DNA of 64,000 nucleotides from Micromonospora sp. NBC_01813 (GTDB lineage Bacteria > Actinomycetota > Actinomycetes > Mycobacteriales > Micromonosporaceae). The stretch covers positions 6,757,001 to 6,821,000 of the forward strand of contig NZ_CP109067.1 of the NCBI RefSeq assembly GCF_035917335.1, in the 5' to 3' direction. The stretch's first letter is position 1. Every line of letters begins with the position of its first letter. A program made the position numbers and the translations under genes. Positions 51,573 to 60,347 of this stretch are shown in pieces. The notes under the pieces were generated by a model, which saw nothing but the letters and a program-made list of their open reading frames with translations, was not told the origin of the DNA and ran no database searches.

Positions 51573-52616
51573 TCAGTCGGTGGCGTAGAGCGCGGTGAGC
51601 TCGGCGGCGGCGGCGCGCATCCGGGCCCGCAAGGCGGCCGGGGCGACCACCTCGACCTGCGGCCCGAGCGCCTGCAACTGCTGGTACGCCACGTCGAGCG
51701 ACTCGACCGGCAGCCGGGTGCGCACCCAGCCCTGCCCGTCGGGCGGCCCGGCCGCGTCGGCCGCCGCGCGGGCGGCCGGTGCCTCCACCGCCCAGCGCAG
51801 CGCGCGCAGCCCGGCCGGGCTCAGCCGTACGGTGATCTCCTCGGTGAGGATCGCGCGGACGAACTCGGCCGACCGGGCCGCCCACACTCCGGCCAGGTCG
51901 AAGCCCGGGTCGCGGGCGAAGGACGCTCCGGTGACGGTGACCGTGCCGATCCGATCCACCCGATAGATCCGGTGTCCGTCGTCGACCCGGGCGACCAGAT
52001 ACCAGGTGCCGTTCTTGAGGACCAGACCGGCCGGCTCGACGGTCCGGGACACCTCGCCCGGCCGAGCCGCCTCGCCGGCGCGGATCGAGGCACCGGCAGT
52101 GGCACCGGCTCCCGCACCGGCACCGGCTCCCGCTCCGCGCCGGTAGGTGATCTCGACGACCTGGTCCTGCCAGCTGGCGCGAGCCAGCGGGTGCAGGGCC
52201 GGCGGCGGGTCGGCTTCCCGGAACCAGCCCGGCGCGTCCAGGTGGAACCGCTGCCGGGCCCGGCCGGCGGCGTCGCGCAGACTGGCCGGCAGCGCGGCGG
52301 TGACCTTGAGCTGGGCGACGCCCAGCACGTCGGCGAGGCCCATCTCGCTGGCCGGGCCGGGCAGCCCGGACAGGAACAGGGTCTCGGCCTCGGCCCGGCT
52401 CAGCCCGGTCAGCCGGGTCCGGTAACCGTCGAGCAGTCGGTACCCGCCACTGCGCCCCTGGTCGGCGTAGACCGGCACCCCGGCGGCGGACAACGCGAGC
52501 ACGTCCCGGTAGATGGTGCGCTCGGAGACCTCCAGCTCGCGGGCCAACTCGGCGGCGGTCATCGTCTCCCGGGCCTGCAGCAGCAGGACCAGGGAGATCA
52601 GCCGGGCGGCCCGCAT
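51573..52616 (-). CDS. WYL-domain transcriptional regulator
   Basis: 347 residues. An N-terminal HTH_11 motif (ETMTAAELARELEVSERTIY) with YRDVLALSAAGVPVYADQG is followed by a WYL domain (LVLKNGTWYLVARVDDGHRI, YRVDRIGTVTVTG) and a WCX C-terminal extension (VTVRLSPAGLRALRW-like region). An Ala/Gly-rich insert with repeated GAGAGAGA precedes the WYL core. WYL proteins sense nucleic acids or small molecules and act in DNA-damage or defence control. Its target is not evident. Confidence 0.93.
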   Translation of the reverse strand: MRAARLISLVLLLQARETMTAAELARELEVSERTIYRDVLALSAAGVPVYADQGRSGGYRLLDGYRTRLTGLSRAEAETLFLSGLPGPASEMGLADVLGVAQLKVTAALPASLRDAAGRARQRFHLDAPGWFREADPPPALHPLARASWQDQVVEITYRRGAGAGAGAGAGATAGASIRAGEAARPGEVSRTVEPAGLVLKNGTWYLVARVDDGHRIYRVDRIGTVTVTGASFARDPGFDLAGVWAARSAEFVRAILTEEITVRLSPAGLRALRWAVEAPAARAAADAAGPPDGQGWVRTRLPVESLDVAYQQLQALGPQVEVVAPAALRARMRAAAAELTALYATD

Positions 52617-52724
52617 CGTCAGCTCCCGAACCCGCTCAGAGTCCGGACCGCAGCGGCGAGCCGTCGGCGACCTGCAGCTGGTGCGCCCGTACGGTGTGCC
52701 GGTCGACCGGCCTGGCCTGGCCGG

Positions 52725-53480
52725 TCATCGCCGGAGCAGATAGGTGTCCATGATCCAGCCTTTGCGCTGTCGGGCCTCGGCCCGCCGCGCGACGATCCGG
52801 TCGGCGACCTGATGCACCGGGCCGGCGTCGAGGATCTCGTCGGGCGTGCCGAGGTAGGCACCCCAGTAGATGTGGACCTGATCGTCGGCGGTGAACCGGG
52901 TGAAGGCGCACTGCGCGTCGAGCATCACCACCAGGTCGTCGACTCCGGCCGGGAAGCCTTCGTCGGCGAGCCGGCGCCCGGTGGTGATCTGCACCGGGCG
53001 GCCGATCCGGTTGAGCGCGATCCGGTGCCGGGCGGTCAGCGTTGCGATGCTGCTGATGCCCGGGATCACCTGGTGATCGAACTCGACGACGTCGCGTTCC
53101 CGCAGGTCGTCGAGGATGGCGAGGGTGCTGTCGTAGAGCGCCGGGTCGCCCCAGACCAGGAAGGCGCCGCAGCCGTCGCCGGCGAGTTCGTCGCGGATCA
53201 GCTCGGCGAAGAGGTCGGCGCGGCGGCGTCGCCAGTCCGCGACGGCCGCGGAGTAGGCCGCCGCGGTCCGGTCGCGCTCCGGGTCGGGGACCTCGACCAG
53301 CCGGTACGCCCCCGAGCTGTGTCGGCGCAGGATCTCGTGCCGCAACACGGCCAGATCCTGCTTCACCGGCCCCTTGTCGAGGAGGAAGAACACGTCGACC
53401 CGGCGCAGCGCCGCGATCGCCTGCACGGTGAGTTGCTCGGGGTCACCGGCACCGATCCCGATGATCAGAATCTCTCGCAC
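52725..53480 (-). CDS. cobF: Precorrin-6A synthase (deacetylating)
   Basis: 251 residues from the GTG at 53480; the frame extends to 53663 without support. Tetrapyrrole methylase motifs: IIGIGAGDPEQLTVQAIAAL at the N-terminus, AFLVWGDPALYDSTLAIL and QVIPGISSIATLTARHRIAL. CobF uses SAM to methylate C-1 of precorrin-5 with loss of acetate in aerobic cobalamin synthesis. It is isolated from other cob genes here, as is common in actinomycetes. Confidence 0.93.
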   Translation of the reverse strand: MREILIIGIGAGDPEQLTVQAIAALRRVDVFFLLDKGPVKQDLAVLRHEILRRHSSGAYRLVEVPDPERDRTAAAYSAAVADWRRRRADLFAELIRDELAGDGCGAFLVWGDPALYDSTLAILDDLRERDVVEFDHQVIPGISSIATLTARHRIALNRIGRPVQITTGRRLADEGFPAGVDDLVVMLDAQCAFTRFTADDQVHIYWGAYLGTPDEILDAGPVHQVADRIVARRAEARQRKGWIMDTYLLRR

Positions 53481-53624
53481 CTGGCGAGTGTGCCCTAACC
53501 TTGCCCTAACCCGGGGGCGGTGGGTGTCCGGGTTTAGCGGCTGGTGGCCGTTTTTGGGCACAGTTTTGCGGCAAATGGTCAGACGGATGAGGCGCTGAGC
53601 CGGCTGAGCGGCGAGGATCACAAC

Positions 53625-53843
53625 ATGAAGGTTCTCTTCCTGGGTGGTCCGTGGCATGACCAACGTCGTGAGGTGACCCCCCGCCGCCTTGCCGCTGCCG
53701 CTGACACCTTGCCTACGCAGTACACGGTGCCGCTCCAGACCGGAGCCGATCCGGTCACCTACACCCGCCGCTACGCCCGCAGTCAGGGCGGGCGGCTGCC
53801 GGTCTACGTCGCCCCCGACTATTCCGGCCCGGCCCGCGCCTGA
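53625..53843 (+). CDS. Small hypothetical protein
   Basis: 72 residues from the ATG at 53625, with gcgaggatcac upstream. It starts with MKVLFLGGPWHDQRREVTPR and ends with a basic, Tyr-rich segment (VTYTRRYARSQGGRLPVYVA). I do not recognise the family; similar short proteins starting with a LFLGGPxHxQ pattern occur in actinomycetes. It has no membrane segment or cysteine. Confidence 0.65.
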   Translation: MKVLFLGGPWHDQRREVTPRRLAAAADTLPTQYTVPLQTGADPVTYTRRYARSQGGRLPVYVAPDYSGPARA

Positions 53844-53873
53844 CCTGCGGCGCGGGCGTCGACGCTGAGCTGG

Positions 53874-54842
53874 TCACCGCGGTTCGTCGAGCCCCCGTAG
53901 CGGGTCGGCCAGCTCACGTTCGAAGAAGTCCAGGAATCCGTCCGGGTCGGGCCCGGCGTTCTGCAGCACGATGTGGTCGAAGCCGGCGTCGAGATACGGC
54001 CGGACCGCTTCGAGGTGCACCGCCGGGTCCGGCCCCACGCTGAAGTGGTCGGCGATGTCGCCGGCGTCGACCATCGCCGACGCCGCTTCGAAGTTGACCG
54101 GGTTCGGCAGCTCGCTCATCACCTTCCAGCCGGTCAGCGCCCACCGGCTGGACTCCCAGGCTGCCTTGATCGCCTGGTCGTCGTCGACCGCCCAGGCCAT
54201 CGGCACCTCGGCGTAGCGCGGCCCGGTGCCGCCGGCCCGCTGGAAATGTTCGACGATCGACCCCTTCGGTTCGGTGGCGAAGATGCCGTCGCCGAGCTCG
54301 GCGGCCAGCTGCGCGGACCTCGGCCCACCGGCGGCGACCGCGATCACCGGCGGCGTGGGCGGCAGGTCGAACACCCGTGCGTCGTCGAGCTGCAGGTGCT
54401 TTCCCTGGTACGAGTGGTAGCCGCCGGACCAGAGCAGCCGGATGATCTCCAGAGCTTCGCGTAGCCGCTCGTGGCGTCCGTGCACGCTGGGGAACGGCTC
54501 TCCGGTGACGTGCTCGTTGAGCCGTTCACCGGCGCCCACCCCGAGGGTGAACCGGCCGTCGGACAGCAGTGCCACGGTGGCGGCCGCCTGGGCGATGATC
54601 GCCGGGTGGTAGCGCATACTCGGGCAGGTCACGCCGGTGGCCAGCCCGATCCGTTCGGTACGGGCGGCGATCGCCCCGAGGACGCTCCAGGTGAACGGCG
54701 AGTGGCCCTGCGAGTCCAGCCACGGGTGGAAATGGTCGCTCATCTCGACGAAGTCGAACCCGGCCTGCTCGGCCCGGACCGCCTGGTCGATGAGCTCGGC
54801 CGGCCCGAACGCCTCGGTGGCCAGCTTGTAGCCGATCTTCAT
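53874..54842 (-). CDS. LLM-class F420-dependent oxidoreductase (Fgd-like)
   Basis: 322 residues. Luciferase-like TIM-barrel features: FGPAELIDQAVRAEQAGFDF, SDHFHPWLDSQGHSPFTWSV, VTCPSMRYHPAIIAQAAATV and LGVGAGERLNEHVTG. The pattern closely follows the F420-dependent glucose-6-phosphate dehydrogenase group; residues needed for F420 (SDHFHPW) are kept. The substrate could be a sugar phosphate or another alcohol. It ends just before the small gene at 53843 on the opposite strand. Confidence 0.92.
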   Translation of the reverse strand: MKIGYKLATEAFGPAELIDQAVRAEQAGFDFVEMSDHFHPWLDSQGHSPFTWSVLGAIAARTERIGLATGVTCPSMRYHPAIIAQAAATVALLSDGRFTLGVGAGERLNEHVTGEPFPSVHGRHERLREALEIIRLLWSGGYHSYQGKHLQLDDARVFDLPPTPPVIAVAAGGPRSAQLAAELGDGIFATEPKGSIVEHFQRAGGTGPRYAEVPMAWAVDDDQAIKAAWESSRWALTGWKVMSELPNPVNFEAASAMVDAGDIADHFSVGPDPAVHLEAVRPYLDAGFDHIVLQNAGPDPDGFLDFFERELADPLRGLDEPR

Positions 54843-54930
54843 GATCGCCTCCCCGGTGTTCGTCCGTGCCGCCCGGTGTGCCCGGTGTCGGTGGCGCCGT
54901 TCGGGGAAGGAGTACCCGGGCTCGGGCGCT

Positions 54931-55812
54931 CTATTCGCGGTCGCGGTGTTCGCCGTCGCGGTCGATGCGCAGCTCGCGTTCCAGGCTGATGATCGCGGTC
55001 CGCAGGTCGTCGAGCCGCTGGGCGACCACGATCCGGTCGATCTCGTCGGGCACGCCGTCGCCGTCGGCGTCGTAGTCGGGCCGAAGCCGCTCGGTCATCT
55101 GCAGCTGCCGGGACTCCTCCATCGAGTTGATGATGACCGCGACGAGCACGTTGACCAGCAGGTAGGAGGCGATCAGCACGTACGAGACGAAGTAGAGCAG
55201 GGTCCAGTCACCCAACGCCCGGCCGGCTTCGATCGCGTCCGGCAGGGTCTCCAGCGACAGCAGTACGAACAGCGTCAGCACCGCGCGGCCGATGTTGCCG
55301 TAGTCCGCGGGGTAGTCGTCGGCGAACAGCAACCAGCCGACCATCCCGTACACGTAGAGGACCAGCACCGACAGCACCAGGAAGCCGGCGACGCCGGGCA
55401 GGCTGCGCGCGACCCCGGCGACGATGGCCCGCAGCGCGGGGAAGAACCGCACCACCCGGGTGATCCGGGCGATCCGGGCCAGCCGCAGCAGCGTCGACCC
55501 GGCCGGCAACCCCGGCAGTACGGCGGCCCCGACCACCAGCAGGTCGAACACGTTCCAGCCGGTGCGGAAGAAGTCCTGCGGTCGCCGGCCGTAGCTGGCG
55601 AACCGGATGGCGACTTCGACCACGAAGATGGTCAGGAAGACCGCTTCCAGCCCGGTCAGCACCCGGCCGGCGACGGCGTCGACCGACGAGTACGTGCTCA
55701 GCCCGAGGGTGACCGCGTTGGCCAGGATCACGCCGACGATGAACAGGCCGAACGGGGTGGATTCGATCAGATCGGCGCAGCGTCGGGCGAAATCGGGGCG
55801 GTCCGCAGGCAT
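54931..55812 (-). CDS. Voltage-gated cation channel, single-domain 6TM type
   Basis: 293 residues with six membrane helices. S4 carries regularly spaced arginines (LLRLARIARITRVVRFF); S5-P-S6 spans about 165-240 with the pore sequence LFVLLSLETLPDAIEAG, where SLET stands in place of the TLESW filter of NaChBac. S6 is YLLVNVLVAVIINSMEE. The cytoplasmic tail holds DYDADGDGVPDEIDRIV, a DxDxDGxxDxxD calcium-loop pattern, followed by a coiled coil (LDDLRTAIISLERELRI). It may form a tetrameric sodium or calcium channel with possible calcium feedback. Confidence 0.9.
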   Translation of the reverse strand: MPADRPDFARRCADLIESTPFGLFIVGVILANAVTLGLSTYSSVDAVAGRVLTGLEAVFLTIFVVEVAIRFASYGRRPQDFFRTGWNVFDLLVVGAAVLPGLPAGSTLLRLARIARITRVVRFFPALRAIVAGVARSLPGVAGFLVLSVLVLYVYGMVGWLLFADDYPADYGNIGRAVLTLFVLLSLETLPDAIEAGRALGDWTLLYFVSYVLIASYLLVNVLVAVIINSMEESRQLQMTERLRPDYDADGDGVPDEIDRIVVAQRLDDLRTAIISLERELRIDRDGEHRDRE

Positions 55813-55845
55813 GCCCGGGGACTCTACCGGCGGCGGCTGCCTGGC

Positions 55846-58551
55846 CTACCCGGCGATGTCGTTGCGCCTGCGGACCAGGTTCGCGACCGCGATGACGCGC
55901 GGGCGACGGCCGCCCGCGACATCGAATCCGAGTCCGTGACGAAAGATCTCTGGGATCCAGTAGTGATCCGCCTCGCGGAAGACCACACCGTTCGCATCGA
56001 GCAGTTGAGCCTGTTCTGCGGTGAGCCCGATCGATTCCAAGGTGAAGGGGAGCTTACGTTGGTCGGCATCGAGCGCTCTGAGGCGGTCCAGGAGTGCGCC
56101 GACGGGCCTGTTTTCGAGACTGATGGCCTCGATCTTCTGGCTGCTGCATCTCGGTAGTGCGCTGCGCATCGCGACTGGTGTCAGCACCCGATCCGACCAC
56201 CGGTCGGCTCCTATGGATGCGGTTGCTGCCTCTGACAGGAAGGAGACGATATCTCGGGCCTGGATTTGTTGCCGGAAGTCGGACAGGGCCGCGAAGAACC
56301 ACACCTCCGATCGAGCTTCCTTTGATTTCGGGGTCCCCATTTTGTCGCCCCATACGGTGCTCATCAGGTCAGAGAGTCGATCTGCGGTTGCTGTTCGGAC
56401 GCTGTCTGCGGACGCCTTGAGCGCCTCGCCTCGCTGGCATACCCACGCTGCGAGCCGGAGCGCCTCCTCCCGGTTCCAGCGAAGTGCGTACTTTTCGTAT
56501 CGTTTCTCGAACTGTGCGACGTTCTGGTGGATCGCCTTTTGTACGAGGTCGCGGCGGACGAAAGCTACCATGCCCAATGGGCGACCACGCAAAGTGCGGA
56601 GCCACTCGGGGCAGTCGACCAGCAACGCGCGCAGTGCGCGCTGTTGGCGATTGTCCTCCACGAACTCCGGGAATAGGTCCTCGAGTCCGTCGATGACGAA
56701 AATAACCGAACTTGTGCGAGCGAAGGCGGTCAGGGAATCTTCGACGGAATCGGGTGTCGTGTTCAAGCCGATCGCTCGCGCGAAGCAGGTGAGCCACACC
56801 TTTCGCCAGCCGCTCGATGTCAGTTCGCTGGCGAGTGCGTCTTCCACGATTTCGCGGACTGTCTGTGATCCGGCGGCTATGCCACCGGTGAGCCTGCTGG
56901 CTTCTGCGATGCGCCGCTCATTGATCGCTGTCGCCGAATGATCGCCGAGGTTGGTCGACGCCAGGACGGGAATTGTTGGGATGCGCAGGGTCGCGTCATC
57001 AACTCCCGCTGCGGCAGCGAACTCGGCCCACGTCGACCTCCGGCAAAGCTGGAGATATGTAAAGGTCTTCCCGGCGCCCTTTCCCCCGACGACGATTTCG
57101 ATCGGCAGTTCGGTGCGATGTGCTTCGGCGAGGTTACGAAGCGCGTCAGTGACCAGGAAGTCGATCTCCGGCGAGGTCTCGGCGAAGACCAAGTTTCCCG
57201 CGACCTCCGCGAGCCTCGACCTGATTGCATCGAGGCTGGCTGGTTCGGGTTCCGCTGGAATTTGATCGACTGGCGTGATGCGTGGCAACGAGTCGATCAG
57301 TGGAGCCAGGGCTTGCGCTAGTCGGGCGCGTTCAACTAGGTCGATGACAGCCTCCCAGGATGCGGGAAGATTCAACAGTGCTGGATTGAACTCGCTTGTC
57401 ATCGACGGTATGGCAATGTCGGCATCAACCGTGGAGGCATCTCGGCTCGTTGCCGAAACGGCGTAGGCCGCGCGTCTAAGGTCGGCGGCCACCTCTGCGA
57501 GTCGTTCGCCGTGATCCTGCCCGCTGAACTGTGTAAGCAGAAGCGAGCAGTCAGGGTCGTCTTCCGTACGAGCAGGCGCACGCTGCGCCAGCTCGTAGAG
57601 AACCCGCTCGGTTCCCTTGACCGACTGGTCACTGATAGTCGTCACGAACACCCGAGATACTCTCGGGTCCAGTAGGAGTGGGGCGCTGAGTTCGCTGACG
57701 CCGGCTCGCAGATCGACCATTATGACGTCGGCCCCGAGGGTGTGACCGAGTTCGGCGAGTGCGTCCGAGAGGATGTAGGGACTGCGATCGGCGGTCAGCA
57801 GGTCAACTGGCTCGATCTGAGGTGGGGAGAGTCGGTGGTGGCTGCGGCGGGCAGGCATCACGAGCACGCCGTCGAGCTCCTGATTCACCAGGAACTTCCG
57901 GCCGAGGCTGATCGCTTCCGCGAAGGATGAGTCGGCAGATCCCTGCACAAGAGCAAGGAAGTCCTCGTAGGCGAAGTCGATGCGAATGGATTCGGCAACC
58001 ATCCAGGTCACACCAGGTGCCTCGAGATCGGCATCTATCAGTAGAACGCGTTGACCACTTTCGGCAAGTTTCCGAGCAGCCGCCACACAGTGCAACGTCC
58101 GCCCGACGCCGCCCTTGAACGAGTGGAATGCCACGATCGGACGGTCGTGCGGCAATGGCGCCGTCGGAACGGGCAGCGGGTCAGCCAACTCCGCGACTAC
58201 CCGCCGATCGGTCCAGCGCGGACGTCGGTCGGCGGAGTCGGGAATCTCATCTTGATCATCGATTATCACGCTGAGCGGCCGTTCTTCGCCCGCGTCATCG
58301 AGCAGAAGGCAGCCACGAGCGGGCTCGACGGTGAGTGGCCCGAGCACATCGCGTAGCCATTCCCATACGTCGTCGGGCCGCGTCGACGGCGCGACGGATA
58401 CCCGTACTCCGTCCCAGTAGGCGTCGACTTCGCGCAGCCATCCCGGCCAGCGCCCCTGCCGGGCAAGTTCGGCGAAGTACTGGTTGACATCGAGCCAGGT
58501 GAACAGATGATCGGGATGCGAGGGACCCGACACATCCAGGCGTTCGTTCAC
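55846..58551 (-). CDS. KGGVGR-variant ParA-like plus STAND P-loop fusion ATPase
   Basis: 901 residues from the GTG at 58551, chosen because cggaaggagctggg lies upstream and it overlaps the previous stop (GTGA). The N-terminal 135 residues hold a small alpha/beta domain (LFTWLDVNQYFAELARQGRW, DVWEWLRDVLG). A ParA/MinD-like domain follows with FHSFKGGVGRTLHCVAAARK (variant Walker A at 146-152; Arg replaces Lys), LLIDADLEAPG and VIMVDLRAG. A second NTPase has Walker A GGKGAGKT (489-496) and Walker B VIFVIDGLED (616-625). A helical, partly winged-helix-like tail ends it. Base composition is clearly AT-richer than neighbours. Resembles predicted defence ATPases; activity is inferred. Confidence 0.82.
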   Translation of the reverse strand: MNERLDVSGPSHPDHLFTWLDVNQYFAELARQGRWPGWLREVDAYWDGVRVSVAPSTRPDDVWEWLRDVLGPLTVEPARGCLLLDDAGEERPLSVIIDDQDEIPDSADRRPRWTDRRVVAELADPLPVPTAPLPHDRPIVAFHSFKGGVGRTLHCVAAARKLAESGQRVLLIDADLEAPGVTWMVAESIRIDFAYEDFLALVQGSADSSFAEAISLGRKFLVNQELDGVLVMPARRSHHRLSPPQIEPVDLLTADRSPYILSDALAELGHTLGADVIMVDLRAGVSELSAPLLLDPRVSRVFVTTISDQSVKGTERVLYELAQRAPARTEDDPDCSLLLTQFSGQDHGERLAEVAADLRRAAYAVSATSRDASTVDADIAIPSMTSEFNPALLNLPASWEAVIDLVERARLAQALAPLIDSLPRITPVDQIPAEPEPASLDAIRSRLAEVAGNLVFAETSPEIDFLVTDALRNLAEAHRTELPIEIVVGGKGAGKTFTYLQLCRRSTWAEFAAAAGVDDATLRIPTIPVLASTNLGDHSATAINERRIAEASRLTGGIAAGSQTVREIVEDALASELTSSGWRKVWLTCFARAIGLNTTPDSVEDSLTAFARTSSVIFVIDGLEDLFPEFVEDNRQQRALRALLVDCPEWLRTLRGRPLGMVAFVRRDLVQKAIHQNVAQFEKRYEKYALRWNREEALRLAAWVCQRGEALKASADSVRTATADRLSDLMSTVWGDKMGTPKSKEARSEVWFFAALSDFRQQIQARDIVSFLSEAATASIGADRWSDRVLTPVAMRSALPRCSSQKIEAISLENRPVGALLDRLRALDADQRKLPFTLESIGLTAEQAQLLDANGVVFREADHYWIPEIFRHGLGFDVAGGRRPRVIAVANLVRRRNDIAG

Positions 58552-58967
58552 CGTCCCAGCTCCTTCCGACACCACTGGCCAAGGGAGACCAAGCCTGCCA
58601 CACAACTCCGTTCGCTACTGGCATCCAGGCCCGCGCCGTATCGCCATGCCTCGTGCAGCTGTGGTACCGCGACGGGCGGGTGGATGGCATTGGCGGCGGC
58701 GACACGTCTGCAGTCCACGAGCCGCTGGTACGCGGCTGGTGTCAGCCGGAGTTCCTTGGCGAGCCGGCGTAGGTCGTGGCTTAGCAGGTCCCCGGGCAGC
58801 TGATCGGTCCGCTGTAGGTTCCTGCGACGAAGGGCTGCGGCTTTCAGGCCACACTCCACGGCGTAGAACCGCAGTAGATGCGAGACCTGGTCGGCAGTGA
58901 CCTCTGCGGACTCGAGCAGCCGGGTGAAGCTCCTCGCAAGATCACGATGGGTGACGTGGACGGGCAC
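58548..58967 (-). CDS. HEPN-like small protein paired with KGGVGR ATPase
   Basis: 139 residues, all-helical. LLRFYAVECGLKAAALRRRN and LPGDLLSHDLRRLAKELRL follow the HEPN pattern (aromatic, AxECxLKA, then a HDL helix); an R-rich segment with RRVAAANAIH could hold a catalytic Arg/His pair, though its spacing differs from the usual RxxxxH. HEPN proteins are often RNases in toxin, CRISPR or abortive-infection systems. It is translationally coupled to the fusion ATPase, which suggests that the ATPase senses infection and controls it. It lies 66 bp downstream of the chain-length-factor gene on the same strand. Confidence 0.65.
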   Translation of the reverse strand: MPVHVTHRDLARSFTRLLESAEVTADQVSHLLRFYAVECGLKAAALRRRNLQRTDQLPGDLLSHDLRRLAKELRLTPAAYQRLVDCRRVAAANAIHPPVAVPQLHEAWRYGAGLDASSERSCVAGLVSLGQWCRKELGR

Positions 58968-59033
58968 CGAGCGATACTACTCACCCCGCGATGCCGCCTG
59001 CTCGCACTGTCCGACTCGGATGGTCGGGACAAG

Positions 59034-60347
59034 TCAGCTCCACTCCGGGTCGCGGCGGAGCACGAGGGCGCTGTTGAAGCCGTCGAAACCACGGGCGGCG
59101 ATCAGCGCGGTGCGGCCCGGGGACTCGCGCGGCGTACGGACGAAGTCGAGCTCGCAGCCGGATGCCGGCCGTCGCGGTGCGGCGGTCGGCGGCAGCAGCC
59201 GGTGCCGCAGCGCCAGCAGCGCGGTCGCCACGTCCAGCGCGGCGCTGCCCTGGTGCGCCCGGCCGGTCAGCGGCTTCGGCGTGGTCACCGGTGGTTGCGC
59301 CGGGCCGAAGACGGCCTGCAACGCCCGCGCCTCGGCCCGGTCGTAGCGGGGCACCCCGAGCGCGTCCGGCAGGCAGACATCCACTTCGGCCGGTGCCACT
59401 CCGGCGGTCTCCAGCGCTCGCCAGATCGCCCGCGCGTACTGGCCGACGTCACCGCCGGTGTGCCGGTCGGTGTGCCGGGCGTCGTGGGTGGCACCCCAGC
59501 CGGCGACCTCGCCGTAGATCACCGGAGCGCCCCGGGCCAGCGCGTGGCCCAGCTCCTCGACGACCAGCACCGCGCCGCCCTCGCCGGGCAGGTAGCCGGC
59601 GGCGTCCGCGTCGAACGGCAGGTACGCCGTCTCCGGGTCGGTGCCGGTGCTGAGCAGCCCGCTGCGCAGTTGGCAGGCCAGCGCGTACGGGCTCAGCGCG
59701 CATTCGGTGGCCCCGGCCAGCACCACGTCGGCGCCCCGGCGGATGGTCCGGGCGGCGTGCGCCAGGCTGTCCAGCCCGCCGGCCGCCTCGGCGACCAGCA
59801 CCCCGCAGGCCCCCTTGAACTGGTGGGCGATGGAGAGCTGGCCGACGCTGGCGGCGTAGAACCAGGCAATCGACTGGTACGCGCCGACGCCGCGGCCCGG
59901 TCGGCTCCAGAGCCGTTGCAGCTCCCGCTGCCCGAACAGGTTGCCGCCCGACGAGCTGGCCAGCGCGACCGCGTACCGGTCGGGGTCGTCGGCGGTCTCC
60001 GGCAGCCCGGCGTCGGCCAACGCCAGCCGGGTGCCGGCGAACCCGAGGTGGGTCCACCGGTCGGTCTGCACCGCCCGCCGGTTGTCGGTCCACTGCAGGG
60101 CGTCGAAGTCGGCGACCTCCCCGGCCAGGGTGACCGGGTACGGCGCCGGGTCGAACAGGGTGATCGGGCCGGTGCGTACCTGCCCGGCCAGGGTGGCCTT
60201 CCAATGCGCGTCGGCGCCCATCCCGGTGGCCGCCACCACTCCGATGCCGGTGACCACCGCCCGGCGTCGCTCCGGGCACGGCGGTGCCTCGTGGTCGGTG
60301 GATCCGCCACCGGCCCACCCGTCGCTGTTCGATCCGTCGCCGCTCAC
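59034..60347 (-). CDS. Type II PKS chain-length factor (KS-beta)
   Basis: 437 residues from the GTG at 60347, overlapping the KS-alpha stop (GTGA); the frame reads on antisense to KS-alpha, which is not used. A thiolase fold without active-site Cys: [63 protein letters not shown]. Chain-length factors normally have Gln at the position equivalent to the KS Cys (SEQAGG); here it is Ala188 (AEAAGG). It heterodimerises with KS-alpha and sets polyketide length. About 25 extra Gly/Ser-rich residues precede the conserved start. Confidence 0.93.
   Translation of the reverse strand: MSGDGSNSDGWAGGGSTDHEAPPCPERRRAVVTGIGVVAATGMGADAHWKATLAGQVRTGPITLFDPAPYPVTLAGEVADFDALQWTDNRRAVQTDRWTHLGFAGTRLALADAGLPETADDPDRYAVALASSSGGNLFGQRELQRLWSRPGRGVGAYQSIAWFYAASVGQLSIAHQFKGACGVLVAEAAGGLDSLAHAARTIRRGADVVLAGATECALSPYALACQLRSGLLSTGTDPETAYLPFDADAAGYLPGEGGAVLVVEELGHALARGAPVIYGEVAGWGATHDARHTDRHTGGDVGQYARAIWRALETAGVAPAEVDVCLPDALGVPRYDRAEARALQAVFGPAQPPVTTPKPLTGRAHQGSAALDVATALLALRHRLLPPTAAPRRPASGCELDFVRTPRESPGRTALIAARGFDGFNSALVLRRDPEWS

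Noticed and set aside
53481-53530. ccctaacc repeats upstream of cobF as an iron or B12 control element
   Set aside because: Two short direct copies only; they lack palindromic iron-box structure and no cobalamin riboswitch features are visible.
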